A stretch of DNA of 64,000 bases, taken from Desulfobacteraceae bacterium (GTDB taxonomy: Bacteria; Desulfobacterota; Desulfobacteria; Desulfobacterales; Desulfobacteraceae). The stretch spans positions 186,001 to 250,000 of the forward strand of contig JADGFI010000005.1 in the NCBI GenBank assembly GCA_016743945.1, given 5' to 3'. Position numbers and translations under genes: made by a program. The notes beneath the pieces were generated by a model. That model was not told where the DNA came from and searched no databases. It was given only the letters and a program-made list of their open reading frames with translations. Shown piece after piece: positions 8,864-17,660 of this stretch; within the stretch, counting starts at the first letter, position 1, and the number at the start of each line of letters is the position of its first letter.

Positions 8864-10327
8864 CTAGTACAATGCCCCAAGGTCAACATGGGACTCAAAA
8901 TGGTTTTTAAGTAAATCATAGTCTTTTTCTTTTCGTTCAGCCATGCTTTCCTCCGCAGCCACAAGTTTTGTCAACCCGATCAGGGAAAGCCACTTTGATG
9001 AAATGCCCGGGGTGTCAAAAAAGCCGTGGACATAGGTGCCGCTTACTCGGTTGTCTTCAGAAATGCAGCCGTCTGTCTCATTACAGGCATTTGAATTTCT
9101 TGAGGTGATGCTGAGAAAGAAAGACCCTGAAAACCGTTGTGTGAACCCCATGTGAATTTCATAGCCTTTGCCCGGGGTGCCATCCCATTCAAATTTGCTC
9201 ACGGTTGTTGTTTTTGGCGCTTTTAATACGGTTTTTATGGGAAGCAACCCCAATCCCTCGTTTCGTCCTGGTTTGCCTTCCAACCCTTCGGGATCTTCCA
9301 CCCAAGCCCCTAACATCTGATATCCGCCGCAAATTCCCAGGACATGTCCTTTTTCCTGGTGGTATTTCTTTAGTGCTGATTCAAACCCCTTTTTCACCCA
9401 GGCAAGATCTGCCCTGGTGTTTTTAGACCCTGGAAGGATCACTGCATCAAAGCGGGATAAATTGTGGGGCGTGTCAATGAAAACGGTTTGAAGCCCTTTT
9501 ATTTGTGACAGGGCATGGAAATCGGTGAAATTGGCGATATGGGGCAGGCGCACCACAGCAATAGTGGGCTTTTTTGGGTCTAACTTGCTTAAATTACAGC
9601 TATTTTCAATTTCAACCGAGTCTTCTGCATCAATTTTAAAATGGGAATACCAGGGCAATACCCCAAAAACTTTTTTCCCGGTTCTTTTTTCTATCCATTC
9701 CACCCCGTCCCTGAAAAGGGCAATGTCTCCCCTGAATCGATTGATGATGAACCCTTTTACCATGTCTCGGTAAGAATCTGGCAGACAGTCAAGGGTTCCC
9801 ACCAGCTGTGCAAAGACGCCTCCCCTGTGAATATCGGCTGTCAGCACCACATCTGCCTTCGCATACTCGGCCATGGGAAAATTGACGATATCTGTTGCCA
9901 TGAGATTGACCTCTGCACAGGACCCGGCCCCTTCCAATATGATCCGGTCATATTGAGCGGCCAAGCGGTCAAAGGCCTCACAGGCTTTTTTGAAATAAAA
10001 CCCCTTGTTTTGATGATACTCCATGGCGGTGTGGTTGCCGTGAACCAGGCCGTTTAATATGACCTGGGATTGTTTTTCCCCGGTGGGTTTGAGCAGGATC
10101 GGGTTCATGTCTACATGGGGCGGGACTTTTGCAGCTTCTGCCTGTACGATCTGGGCCCTTCCCATTTCAAGGCCTTCCGGGGTTATCCCTGAATTGTTGG
10201 ACATATTCTGTGATTTATAGGGAGCCACCCGGATTCCCCTATCCGCAAGAACCCGACAAATGCCGGCGGTGACAACGCTTTTGCCCACATCTGAACCCGT
10301 ACCAAGGACAGCAATGTTTTTTGTCAT
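8864..10327 (-). CDS. cobQ: Cobyric acid synthase (CobQ/CbiP)
   Basis: 487 residues, normal length. It amidates adenosylcobyrinic a,c-diamide at positions b, d, e and g, using glutamine and ATP, to give adenosylcobyric acid in the cytoplasm. The N-terminal ATPase domain starts with the P-loop variant GTGSDVGKS (~9-17) and has NMSNNSG, typical of the family. The C-terminal class I-like glutaminase has its nucleophile Cys in GICGGYQMLG and the His in YVHGFFD. The start overlaps the cobO stop by 4 bp (ATGA), so translation is coupled. It is the last gene of the riboswitch-controlled B12 operon. Confidence 0.96.
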   Translation of the reverse strand: MTKNIAVLGTGSDVGKSVVTAGICRVLADRGIRVAPYKSQNMSNNSGITPEGLEMGRAQIVQAEAAKVPPHVDMNPILLKPTGEKQSQVILNGLVHGNHTAMEYHQNKGFYFKKACEAFDRLAAQYDRIILEGAGSCAEVNLMATDIVNFPMAEYAKADVVLTADIHRGGVFAQLVGTLDCLPDSYRDMVKGFIINRFRGDIALFRDGVEWIEKRTGKKVFGVLPWYSHFKIDAEDSVEIENSCNLSKLDPKKPTIAVVRLPHIANFTDFHALSQIKGLQTVFIDTPHNLSRFDAVILPGSKNTRADLAWVKKGFESALKKYHQEKGHVLGICGGYQMLGAWVEDPEGLEGKPGRNEGLGLLPIKTVLKAPKTTTVSKFEWDGTPGKGYEIHMGFTQRFSGSFFLSITSRNSNACNETDGCISEDNRVSGTYVHGFFDTPGISSKWLSLIGLTKLVAAEESMAERKEKDYDLLKNHFESHVDLGALY

Positions 10328-10836
10328 TTTTCAATCCCCACCCGGGCCATTACCCCTTGCTTGTAATAATGTTTAATTTCCTTCATCTCCGTCACCAGGT
10401 CTGCCTTGTCCATAACCGACTGGGTGGCCCCCCTGCCGGTTATCACAAGTTCCATATTGGCGGGTTTCATATCCATTAATGCCAGTAGATCCGCTTCGGA
10501 AAAAAGCTTACACATAACCGCCACGTTCCCTTCTTCGACAATCACCAGGTCATGTTCATTCTTTTTAAGAAGATCACATAAACGTTGATATCCACGGATG
10601 CCTGCTGATTTGTCTTCTTGGGTGGGGTTTCCCTTTACAAAGGAGCCCAGGCCGTATTGTTCCACTGTGATATTTTCAAATTTGGACAGGGCTTTTATCT
10701 CTGAGTAATCTCCTTTTTTCAGAAATTGGACAATACAGACCTTCAGGTCTGCACCGGCAGCTCTGAGTGCAAGTCCCAGGCTTGCAGTGGTTTTCCCTTT
10801 GCCATTGCCCGTATAAATCTGTACATATCCTTTCAT
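10324..10836 (-). CDS. cobO: Cob(I)yrinic acid a,c-diamide adenosyltransferase (CobO/BtuR)
   Basis: 170 residues. It transfers the adenosyl group from ATP to the cobalt of corrinoids, before or alongside amidation. The P-loop GNGKGKTT (~10-17) and the following SLGLALRAAGADLKVCIVQFLK are diagnostic of the CobA/CobO family, and IVEEGNVAV and ITGRGA are further family segments. AGGAGAA lies upstream of the ATG. It sits between cbiH (64 bp gap) and cobQ (4-bp overlap), fitting its place in the pathway. Confidence 0.96.
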   Translation of the reverse strand: MKGYVQIYTGNGKGKTTASLGLALRAAGADLKVCIVQFLKKGDYSEIKALSKFENITVEQYGLGSFVKGNPTQEDKSAGIRGYQRLCDLLKKNEHDLVIVEEGNVAVMCKLFSEADLLALMDMKPANMELVITGRGATQSVMDKADLVTEMKEIKHYYKQGVMARVGIEK

Positions 10837-10900
10837 CTTCTGTTCTCCTTTTTCTGTTTTGTGACAAATAAGAAAATTGTCGTAAACACTCCTTCACGGG

Positions 10901-11695
10901 TTACTTTTGGAGGGTGTATTTTTTGGCATATCCCCTGGGGGTGAATAAAAAATCCATATATCGCAGGGATGCGCTGGAGCCTATAAACAAAACCGTCTGC
11001 ATGCCTACCGCGGCCTTGTCCAGCTCATCTAATCTGGAAAAAGAAACCGCCTGGTTTTCCCTCATGGCCCCTGTAACGATTCCTACGGGAGTGGCGCCAT
11101 CCCTGTGCTCAAGGATGAGCTTCTGTGCTCTTTTTAACTGCCAGTCCCGTTTCTTGCTTTTGGGGTTGTATAATACAATGACAAAATCAGCCATGGCTGC
11201 ACAGGTTAATCTTTTTTCTATCTTTTTCCATTCTGTGAGCAGGTCGCTCAGAGAAATGGCGGCAAAATCATGGGTCAAAGGAGCTCCGACAAGGGCTGCT
11301 CCAGCGGCAAGGGCAGGGATTCCCGGAACCACCTCCAGTTCAAGATATTTTTCTGTCCCGGAAAAATCCTGGTCCGGGATGGTTCTGAACAGTTTAATGT
11401 TTTTTTGTTCACAGAGTTCAAACACCAGACCGGCCATGGCATAAATTCCCGGGTCACCCCCTGACACCAGGGCACAGGAAACGCCTGTCAATGCCATGTC
11501 TATGGCCCGTTCCACCCGTTCCACCTCTTTCATCATTCCCGTTGAAATAATTTTTTTATCTTCAACCAATTCTTTGATCAAGTCCACATAGGTGGTGTAG
11601 CCGGCAATACAATCGGCCTGCTCTATGACCTCTACGGCCCTGTTGGACATATGGGCTACACTCCCCGGGCCCGTTCCCACCACATATAGCTTCAT
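10901..11695 (-). CDS. cbiH: Precorrin-3B/cobalt-precorrin-3 C17-methyltransferase (CbiH/CobJ)
   Basis: 264 residues. I start at the ATG at 11695 because it overlaps the cbiG stop as ATGA and opens directly with the family N-terminus KLYVVGTGPGSVAHMSNRA; a longer frame upstream only shadows cbiG. It is a tetrapyrrole methylase using SAM, methylating C17 and contracting the ring. Motifs: GTGPGS, VSGGDPGIYAMAG and PGIPALAAGAALVGAPL. VIVLYNPKSKKRDWQL near residue ~180 is typical of CbiH. There is no extra iron-sulfur domain. It belongs to the same operon as cbiL, cbiET, cbiF and cbiG. Confidence 0.95.
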   Translation of the reverse strand: MKLYVVGTGPGSVAHMSNRAVEVIEQADCIAGYTTYVDLIKELVEDKKIISTGMMKEVERVERAIDMALTGVSCALVSGGDPGIYAMAGLVFELCEQKNIKLFRTIPDQDFSGTEKYLELEVVPGIPALAAGAALVGAPLTHDFAAISLSDLLTEWKKIEKRLTCAAMADFVIVLYNPKSKKRDWQLKRAQKLILEHRDGATPVGIVTGAMRENQAVSFSRLDELDKAAVGMQTVLFIGSSASLRYMDFLFTPRGYAKKYTLQK

Positions 11696-12813
11696 TCTTT
11701 TATGGCCACGGCGATGGTCACATCCTGGTTTTTCTTTTTCGGTACTATCAATGGGCCCCTTCCTGCTGCCAGAATCGCTGCTGCTTCGCATACGCTTTTT
11801 ACTCCTAAATGTTTTTCAACCATCCTTGATGGGGTTTCTATGGTATCAACTGAATTTAATTGGTTCTTATTATAAAATTTTATTGGCAGGCCCAATCTGT
11901 CTGCTAGGTGCAATAAGCCTGTTTCATCCTGTTTTATCTCTGTGGTGGCCAGGGTGAATACCGCATTTAAACTAAGCCCTTCGGCTGTGAAAACTTCCTT
12001 GAAAAATCCATGGAGAGTCGCAAGGGAAGTGCCCCGGTTACACCCGATGCCAACGCTGAGAATCATCGGACGCAATATGAGTGTTTCACGTGGAACTTTC
12101 ATGGTTTTCCAGGTGCAGGCGACGCCGGTTCTGTCTTTTGGGATGGCTTGGCTGCGGATGAATTTTTTGGGTATAAGCGGGTGTATATAATTTCCCGGAT
12201 CATAAACATCCATGGTGTCAGCGTTGAGGAAGGCCATGTTGACAGGTTTGATGGCTCCAGGATTTTCAATATAGAGGTTGTTCTCCAGGGCCAGCAGGTC
12301 AATGGAGGGCAATTTATTGATATCAGTTGCCGTTGTGATCACGGGCCTGGCATTGATGAGGGTCGCTATTTCCTGAGCGAGCCTATTGGCACCCCCTAAA
12401 TGGCCTGACAATAGGCTGATCACATGAATCCCCTTGTCATCTACTACAATGACGGCCGGATCTGTGGTTTTTGATTGAATCAGAGGGGCCAGCATCCGGA
12501 CGGCAATACCGGTTGAGAAAATAAAAATATGGGCTGAAAACCGGAAAAATTGCTGGGACAATTTTTCTGATAGCTTTTTAAAAGGTGCCACCCCTCCCTC
12601 CTGATCAACCACCTCCGCCTTTGTGCCTTCGAGTTTGAGGGTTAGGGGCGGGGCTGTGTGAGGAGTCACTGTCAACTTTTCAGAAACAAAAAGTCTGGTT
12701 CCCGAAACCTTTTTGCAAATATCTTGCCCAAGGGTTAACCCATTCGGGGTGATGGCCCAGACCGCAATAGAAGAAACAGCGCGTTTATTTTTGGGAAGCG
12801 TTTCTGTAACCAT
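11692..12813 (-). CDS. cbiG: Cobalt-precorrin-5A hydrolase (CbiG)
   Basis: 373 residues from the ATG at 12813; the family core begins soon after with IAVWAITPNGLTLG, so the longer frame to 12888 is less likely. CbiG opens the delta-lactone ring of cobalt-precorrin-5A, releasing acetaldehyde, a step specific to the anaerobic (cobalt-early) route. Visible family segments are HIFIFSTGIAVRMLAPLI, SLLSGHLGGANRLAQEIA and the C-terminal SVGIGCNRGTS. Its start lies inside the 3' end of cbiF (29-bp overlap) and its stop overlaps cbiH by 4 bp. Its presence is the best evidence that this operon encodes the anaerobic pathway. Confidence 0.94.
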   Translation of the reverse strand: MVTETLPKNKRAVSSIAVWAITPNGLTLGQDICKKVSGTRLFVSEKLTVTPHTAPPLTLKLEGTKAEVVDQEGGVAPFKKLSEKLSQQFFRFSAHIFIFSTGIAVRMLAPLIQSKTTDPAVIVVDDKGIHVISLLSGHLGGANRLAQEIATLINARPVITTATDINKLPSIDLLALENNLYIENPGAIKPVNMAFLNADTMDVYDPGNYIHPLIPKKFIRSQAIPKDRTGVACTWKTMKVPRETLILRPMILSVGIGCNRGTSLATLHGFFKEVFTAEGLSLNAVFTLATTEIKQDETGLLHLADRLGLPIKFYNKNQLNSVDTIETPSRMVEKHLGVKSVCEAAAILAAGRGPLIVPKKKNQDVTIAVAIKE

Positions 12814-13573
12814 GGGAAAAACCTGGGTCGTATAATTTGGATTGGATAAGATCGGTATTCCCTCTGCTGGCTTCAACTGCCTTGCCAACGATTATCAGGG
12901 CATGTCGGGTTATGTCGTTTTCTTCACAGGTTTTTAGCAGATCCTGTGTCTGGGTATAAAAAATTTGTTCTTCCGGGTGGCTTACCTTGTAGGCAATTGC
13001 GCACAACGATTCTTTGCCGTAGTGGGTTTCTAAAATTTTTTGAATTTTTTTAGCATGCCCTATGCTCAGATAGATGGCCATGGAAGCTTTGATGGCAGCA
13101 AGTTTTTCAAGATTTTCGCTTTCAGGAACAGGGGTTCGTCCGGAAATCCGGGTCAAGATCAATGTCTGGGTGACTTCCGGAAGGGTGTATTCCATTCCCA
13201 TCCGGGAAGCAGCAGCAAAGGCAGCCGTAACCCCTGGCAAAACCTCATAGGGAATGCCCAGTTTCTGAAGTTCCCGGATCTGTTCAAAAATTGCCCCATA
13301 TAACGAGGGGTCGCCTGTGTGGAGGCGGACCACCCGTTTGTCTAGGGCATGCGAGTCTTTGATCCGGGCGATAATTTGATCCAGATTCATTCCAGCACTG
13401 GAAATCGTTTCCGAGTGGCTGCCTTTCCAGCAGAGAACTGCTTCGGGAACCAGAGATCCGGCATAGATAATTAGATCCGCTGATTCCAATGCCCGCATGG
13501 ATTTGATGGTCATCAGTTCCGGATCACCTGGACCGGCTCCGGCAAATATTACTTTGTTTTCCGTGTTGTTCAT
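12785..13573 (-). CDS. cbiF: Cobalt-precorrin-4 C11-methyltransferase (CbiF/CobM)
   Basis: 262 residues. A SAM-dependent tetrapyrrole methylase adding the C11 methyl group. Motifs: FAGAGPGDPELMTIKSMRAL at the N-terminus, HTGDPSLYGAIFEQIREL, and LPGVTAAFAAASRMGMEYTLPEVTQT, the last being characteristic of CbiF. The start overlaps the cbiET stop as ATGA. Its last ~30 residues overlap the N-terminal coding region of cbiG. Confidence 0.95.
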   Translation of the reverse strand: MNNTENKVIFAGAGPGDPELMTIKSMRALESADLIIYAGSLVPEAVLCWKGSHSETISSAGMNLDQIIARIKDSHALDKRVVRLHTGDPSLYGAIFEQIRELQKLGIPYEVLPGVTAAFAAASRMGMEYTLPEVTQTLILTRISGRTPVPESENLEKLAAIKASMAIYLSIGHAKKIQKILETHYGKESLCAIAYKVSHPEEQIFYTQTQDLLKTCEENDITRHALIIVGKAVEASRGNTDLIQSKLYDPGFSHGYRNASQK

Positions 13574-14817
13574 TTTACCTCAGCCTTGCTTTGTGGTTTT
13601 CTGCCTGAAATTATCCAGACAGGGTTTAAGGGTTCCAGTCGGTCTCCGTAGGGCATGGGTTTTGATCGAGATACCTGGATCTGAACCATCTCGCAAGAAA
13701 AACCGTTTTGTTTTAAAACCCGGTTGGCGGTTTCCATGTTCTGGATCAATATGGTATTAATGACAATGGTTCCAAGCTTTTTGAGACGAACACAGCAGGT
13801 GCTCATGATTTTTTCAAGCTGGCTGCCGCCGCCGCCAATAAAAATTCTATCCGGATCTTTTAATTGATCAGATCCTTCCGGAAAATCCAGGTTCAAAAGT
13901 TTGATATTGGATTGATCGAACAGGTTTATATTGTGGATGATGTCACCAATCCTTGTCTGATTTTTTTCCACGGCAAAAACCTGTCCCCAGGGTATTTGGA
14001 AGGAGGCCTCTATGCCGACGGAACCAGAACCCGAGCCAATATCCCATAGAATATGGTCTTTTCTAACCAATTCTAATTTTGCCAGGGTAATACTTCGGAT
14101 TTCCGATTTGGTGATCAACCCTTTGGAATGACGATACAGATCGTCATCCATGCCGATGTGTGTTTCATGTGGAACATTTTTTCTGGGATTACCGTTTTTT
14201 AAAAGAATAACAATGTTGGGGTGGGCAAATTTAAGGTTAGCCACCCTGGTATAGTCATCAAACCAGGATATTTTTTCTTCTGGGGCGCCCAGATTTTCCA
14301 GTACACAAAGCCTGAATCCAACGAGTTCCTGCCGGATCAACATGGAAGCAATGTAGGCCGGGTCCATTGTTGGGTCTGTTAAAAAGGCAATCTTGGTTTC
14401 CCTTGTCAGGCTTGAAAAGGGGAATATCTGGCAGGTTTTGCCATGGAGACTTACAACTTTTGCATCCTGCCAGGGTTCTTTAATGGCGGCAAAGGCTGCT
14501 GAGACAGATGAAATGTTGGCGTGAATCACAAGATATTTTTTGTCTATATATCTGGAAAGTGTGCTGCCAATCCCGTAAAAAAGCGGATCTCCCGATGCCA
14601 GGACCACTATTTTTTTGTCGGGCATATTTTCTTTTATTCGGTCAATTACCTGCTCAATGGCGCCGGATATTAAAAGGGTATCCCCTTGAAGGTCGGCAAA
14701 CATTTTAAGCTGGCGTCGGCCTCCCACCAACAGGTCTGCTTCTTGAATGAGCGCTAAATGGGTGGCTGTCAAATCTCGTTTGCCCTGACCGATTCCAATG
14801 ATATTTATGGGATTCAT
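13570..14817 (-). CDS. cbiET: Fused cobalt-precorrin-6B/7 methyltransferase and decarboxylase (CbiET/CobL)
   Basis: 415 residues from the ATG at 14817, one base after the stop of the upstream gene. The N-terminal half (~1-205) is CbiE: IIGIGQGKRDLT, VLASGDPLFYGIGSTL, and VVSLHGK. The C-terminal half (~215-415) is CbiT, a Rossmann SAM methyltransferase with DIGSGSGSVGIEAS, followed by DRIFIGGGGSQLEKI. Together they methylate C5 and C15 and decarboxylate the C12 acetate. The fusion equals CobL of aerobic bacteria but is common in anaerobes. LTKSEIRSITLAKLEL precedes the CbiT part, as is usual. Confidence 0.95.
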   Translation of the reverse strand: MNPINIIGIGQGKRDLTATHLALIQEADLLVGGRRQLKMFADLQGDTLLISGAIEQVIDRIKENMPDKKIVVLASGDPLFYGIGSTLSRYIDKKYLVIHANISSVSAAFAAIKEPWQDAKVVSLHGKTCQIFPFSSLTRETKIAFLTDPTMDPAYIASMLIRQELVGFRLCVLENLGAPEEKISWFDDYTRVANLKFAHPNIVILLKNGNPRKNVPHETHIGMDDDLYRHSKGLITKSEIRSITLAKLELVRKDHILWDIGSGSGSVGIEASFQIPWGQVFAVEKNQTRIGDIIHNINLFDQSNIKLLNLDFPEGSDQLKDPDRIFIGGGGSQLEKIMSTCCVRLKKLGTIVINTILIQNMETANRVLKQNGFSCEMVQIQVSRSKPMPYGDRLEPLNPVWIISGRKPQSKAEVK

Positions 14818-14818
14818 G

Positions 14819-15952
14819 CTATACCGCCAAATAATATAAAGTTCCAATAATAATAATACTTGCCACTCTGAAAAATTGTCCTGACAATAGCAGTTGTAAT
14901 CCTATCTTGGGAGAAAAAATTCCCATGTATCGTGGTAATTGGTGCCGAAGCGCCCGGATGGGAAAGGCCAGGACATTACCGAGCAGCAAGGCAATCACTG
15001 TTTGCTTGACGCTAAGAACCCCCGCATTCATAAGCGCACCGGCTGCGGCAAACCCCGATGTGAATTCAGCAGCAAAGCTTAAAATAATAATGGACAAGGA
15101 TTCCACGGGCATGAGGTTTATGGTCACATGGGCGGATAGTGCCCGGTTCAAATAGTTAAAAAATCCATTCACATTTAATATGTATACCAGGGTATAAATA
15201 GGAAGCACCCAGGTGAAAATGTTGGCAATGCGAACCGGCAATCTGTCCTGAATGGTTTTTATAAGCGCAATTTTATCTGGTTTTTCCCCATTTCTCATCC
15301 TGCTTTTAGAAAGAGTGGCCGCTGATTGTCCCGTTGTTTTTGCCTGTTCGTTGGAATAACCATGCGTTAACGTTGTCCCGTCAACTGTTGGCGCTTTTTG
15401 TTCGTTGAGGTAAAAATGCCCAAAAGTAAGAAAACAAAGGGTTCGGAATAAAGTGGCCAAAAAAGTGATTAAAAAATAAAATCCGCCTGCTATGCCGGTC
15501 AGGGGAAGGACAATGAACATGGTGGTAGGAAGGTGAAGGAAAAATGCCGGGAACTGGTTTATATAATTTGCCAAAAAAAGCTGGAGTTTTGAGATCTTTT
15601 GTTCTTCATAGAACTCCAACAGCATGGCGTTGGCAGCCGTCCCGGATATAAATGCCAGGGTAAAGGCGGCACTGCAATGGTTCCCCATTTTGGAAAACCT
15701 GAATAAAGGTCGAGCCAGAACCGCCACCTCCCTGGTCCAGCCCATGGCTTCGATGATTTGGCCGGCCAGAAGACCGATGGTGATAAATCCCATGAGCCGC
15801 AAAAGAGGGATTCCAAGTTTTTTTGCGCCCGAGGCCAGGGACAGGGTATCAAAATAGGCGGTACTGACCCCCAGAATAACCAGGGTGAACAAAGCAGACA
15901 GGCACAGCTTTCTATAATTTATCTGTCTTTTATGGGGTGTCTTCTCGTTCAT
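14819..15952 (-). CDS. GATE/nucleoside-recognition-domain membrane protein in the B12 operon
   Basis: 377 residues from the ATG at 15952, which overlaps the cbiL stop (ATGA); a start 24 bp further up is possible. About nine hydrophobic helices are visible. The N-terminal GATE-like half (PLLRLMGFITIGLLAGQIIEAMG; FISGTAANAMLLEFYEEQK) and the C-terminal half are split by a polar loop (~residues 190-235). The family resembles the spore-maturation SpmA/SpmB and nucleoside-permease gating domain, with no established substrate. Its location between cbiL and cbiET, both ends translationally coupled, argues for a role in cobalamin synthesis. Movement of cobalt or of a corrinoid intermediate is possible, but unproven. 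Confidence 0.7.
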   Translation of the reverse strand: MNEKTPHKRQINYRKLCLSALFTLVILGVSTAYFDTLSLASGAKKLGIPLLRLMGFITIGLLAGQIIEAMGWTREVAVLARPLFRFSKMGNHCSAAFTLAFISGTAANAMLLEFYEEQKISKLQLFLANYINQFPAFFLHLPTTMFIVLPLTGIAGGFYFLITFLATLFRTLCFLTFGHFYLNEQKAPTVDGTTLTHGYSNEQAKTTGQSAATLSKSRMRNGEKPDKIALIKTIQDRLPVRIANIFTWVLPIYTLVYILNVNGFFNYLNRALSAHVTINLMPVESLSIIILSFAAEFTSGFAAAGALMNAGVLSVKQTVIALLLGNVLAFPIRALRHQLPRYMGIFSPKIGLQLLLSGQFFRVASIIIIGTLYYLAV

Positions 15953-16653
15953 TTTGATGCCAGAATCAATGTCCAATAATCGGGGTCCCGTGTTTCGAGG
16001 TCATCCAGGTTGTTTATGATCTCTTCTTCTTTGCGCCCGCATTTGGAAACAGCCACGCCTTTTTTGTGGAGGCCGGCATCTTTAAGCGCCATATTAATGT
16101 CTGTAATATTTTTATAGGCTTTCACAATGGCAATGTTTTCCACTTGTTTGACCTGTCTGATCCGGTCCCCCCCATAGGCACCCGAGGTGACCAGCAAAGA
16201 TTCCTCTCCCTCCACCAATATCCTGTTTAACCTGGCCGAGGCTGCATGGAAGGAGGTGATGCCGGGAATGGTTTCAATATCGGCTTCGGGCATGATACCT
16301 TTCATTTTTTTTAAAATATAGCCAAAGGTCGAATAGGTGGTGGGGTCTCCAAGGGTCAAAAATACTGCAGTCATTCCCTGTTCCATGGCCGCGGCAATTT
16401 GTTTTGCATTGGCAATCCATGCTGCTTCCACTTCTGTTGTCTCTTTGGTCATGGAAAAACCAAGTTGTTCAATCCTGGCCGAGGGTGAAATATAGGGGGA
16501 CGCTATTTCAACCGCCAGGCTGTAGGTGTTTTTGCTGGAAGCGGCTGTAAAAATAATGTCTGCTTCTTTGATCACTCTCACTGCCTTGATGGTGATCAGT
16601 TCAGGATCCCCTGGTCCAACGCCCACGCCAAATAATTTGCCTGCTTTCTTCAT
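15949..16653 (-). CDS. cbiL: Precorrin-2/cobalt-precorrin-2 C20-methyltransferase (CbiL/CobI)
   Basis: 234 residues, normal for CbiL. A SAM-dependent methylase adding the C20 methyl group, the first committed corrin-specific methylation. Motifs: FGVGVGPGDPELITIKAV, FLTLGDPTTYSTFGYI, and TIPGITSFHAASARLN. It starts 2 bp after the stop of the ABC binding-protein gene, so biosynthesis follows transport in one transcript. Confidence 0.95.
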   Translation of the reverse strand: MKKAGKLFGVGVGPGDPELITIKAVRVIKEADIIFTAASSKNTYSLAVEIASPYISPSARIEQLGFSMTKETTEVEAAWIANAKQIAAAMEQGMTAVFLTLGDPTTYSTFGYILKKMKGIMPEADIETIPGITSFHAASARLNRILVEGEESLLVTSGAYGGDRIRQVKQVENIAIVKAYKNITDINMALKDAGLHKKGVAVSKCGRKEEEIINNLDDLETRDPDYWTLILASK

Positions 16654-16655
16654 TA

Positions 16656-17660
16656 TTAATCCTTTCCTATGGTTAACTGCCTGAAAATATCAGGATAGAG
16701 GAGCTTTCCCATGGTAACGATTCCCTCATATAGCCTGGGAACCGGTCGGGAAACAATATTTTCGTCAATTAAAAATACTTGTTTGTTTTTGATTGCCTTA
16801 ATTATTTTAAATCCGGGTTCATTGATTATCTGCTCTTTGTGCACTGGATTCATGATTCCTCGTTGTGCCAGGAAAACATCAATTTTAGATGCTTTTTCCA
16901 AAATTTGTTCTTTGCCATAAATGGCAATGTTGGTATTTCTGGATGCCCTGGCATCACTAGCCACATTGATACCCCCTGCTGTTTCCAGGGCAAAAATTGG
17001 CATGGAGCCGGGGGTAAAGGTTTTCATCCGGGTATGAATGGCCTGGAAATAGACCTTTTTTTTCTCGGGTAGCGCCTGGGTAAGTGTCTGTATATGGGCT
17101 ATTTTTTTCTGGAACCCTGAGACCATTTTCCTGGCCTGATCTTGTTTCCCACTTAAACGGCCAAGGGTTAACCAATAGACATACATTTGTGGTATGGTGG
17201 CCGGTTGAAGAGAAACCACTGTAATACCGTATCGTTCAAGCTGTTGAACAAATTGGGGGTACCCGTTGTCAATCATGGGCCGTATCAATACCAGATCCGG
17301 TCTATTCGCGATGAATTTTTCCGGATCATCGTGAAAGGAAAATTTCATTTTTTTCCGGGCCTGGGCCGGAAAGCTGTCATTTACAGAAACGCCAATGATT
17401 TCGTCTCCAAGACCAAGGGAAAAAAGGTTTTCCGTATGGGCGCCATAAAGGGAAATTATTCGGTTAAAGGGAGTTTTTATCTCAATTTGCCTGCCGTGGT
17501 TGTCAACGATAATGTCTGCGGCCAGGCATGGAAAGAATCCCCCCATGACCCACCAGCAACAAGCCAGTGCCAGGCATTTATAAGGCCTTAACTTGTTTGA
17601 TTTCAGCCTATTTTGATTTAAAATAGACTTGTTTTGCCTGGACATACTCATTGAATTCAA
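16656..17660 (-). CDS. Periplasmic binding protein of a B12/metal-chelate ABC transporter (BtuF/FecB-like)
   Basis: 334 residues with a long basic N-terminus and a signal peptide; the hydrophobic stretch ends CLAA before DIIVDNHGRQIEI, suggesting signal peptidase I cleavage rather than lipidation. The rest matches the class III binding fold: RIISLYGAHTENLFSLGLGDEIIGVSV, RPDLVLIRP, and LERYGITVVSLQP. It delivers its ligand to the adjacent permease. The upstream riboswitch and downstream cbi genes point to cobalamin, a corrinoid precursor or a cobalt chelate as substrate. The first 53 bp overlap the 3' end of the ATPase gene. Confidence 0.85.
   Translation of the reverse strand: MNSMSMSRQNKSILNQNRLKSNKLRPYKCLALACCWWVMGGFFPCLAADIIVDNHGRQIEIKTPFNRIISLYGAHTENLFSLGLGDEIIGVSVNDSFPAQARKKMKFSFHDDPEKFIANRPDLVLIRPMIDNGYPQFVQQLERYGITVVSLQPATIPQMYVYWLTLGRLSGKQDQARKMVSGFQKKIAHIQTLTQALPEKKKVYFQAIHTRMKTFTPGSMPIFALETAGGINVASDARASRNTNIAIYGKEQILEKASKIDVFLAQRGIMNPVHKEQIINEPGFKIIKAIKNKQVFLIDENIVSRPVPRLYEGIVTMGKLLYPDIFRQLTIGKD

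Noticed and set aside
11692..11791. Longer N-terminus for CbiH starting at 11791
   Set aside because: The extra residues are out-of-frame cbiG sequence; the ATGA-coupled start at 11695 begins exactly at the conserved N-terminus.
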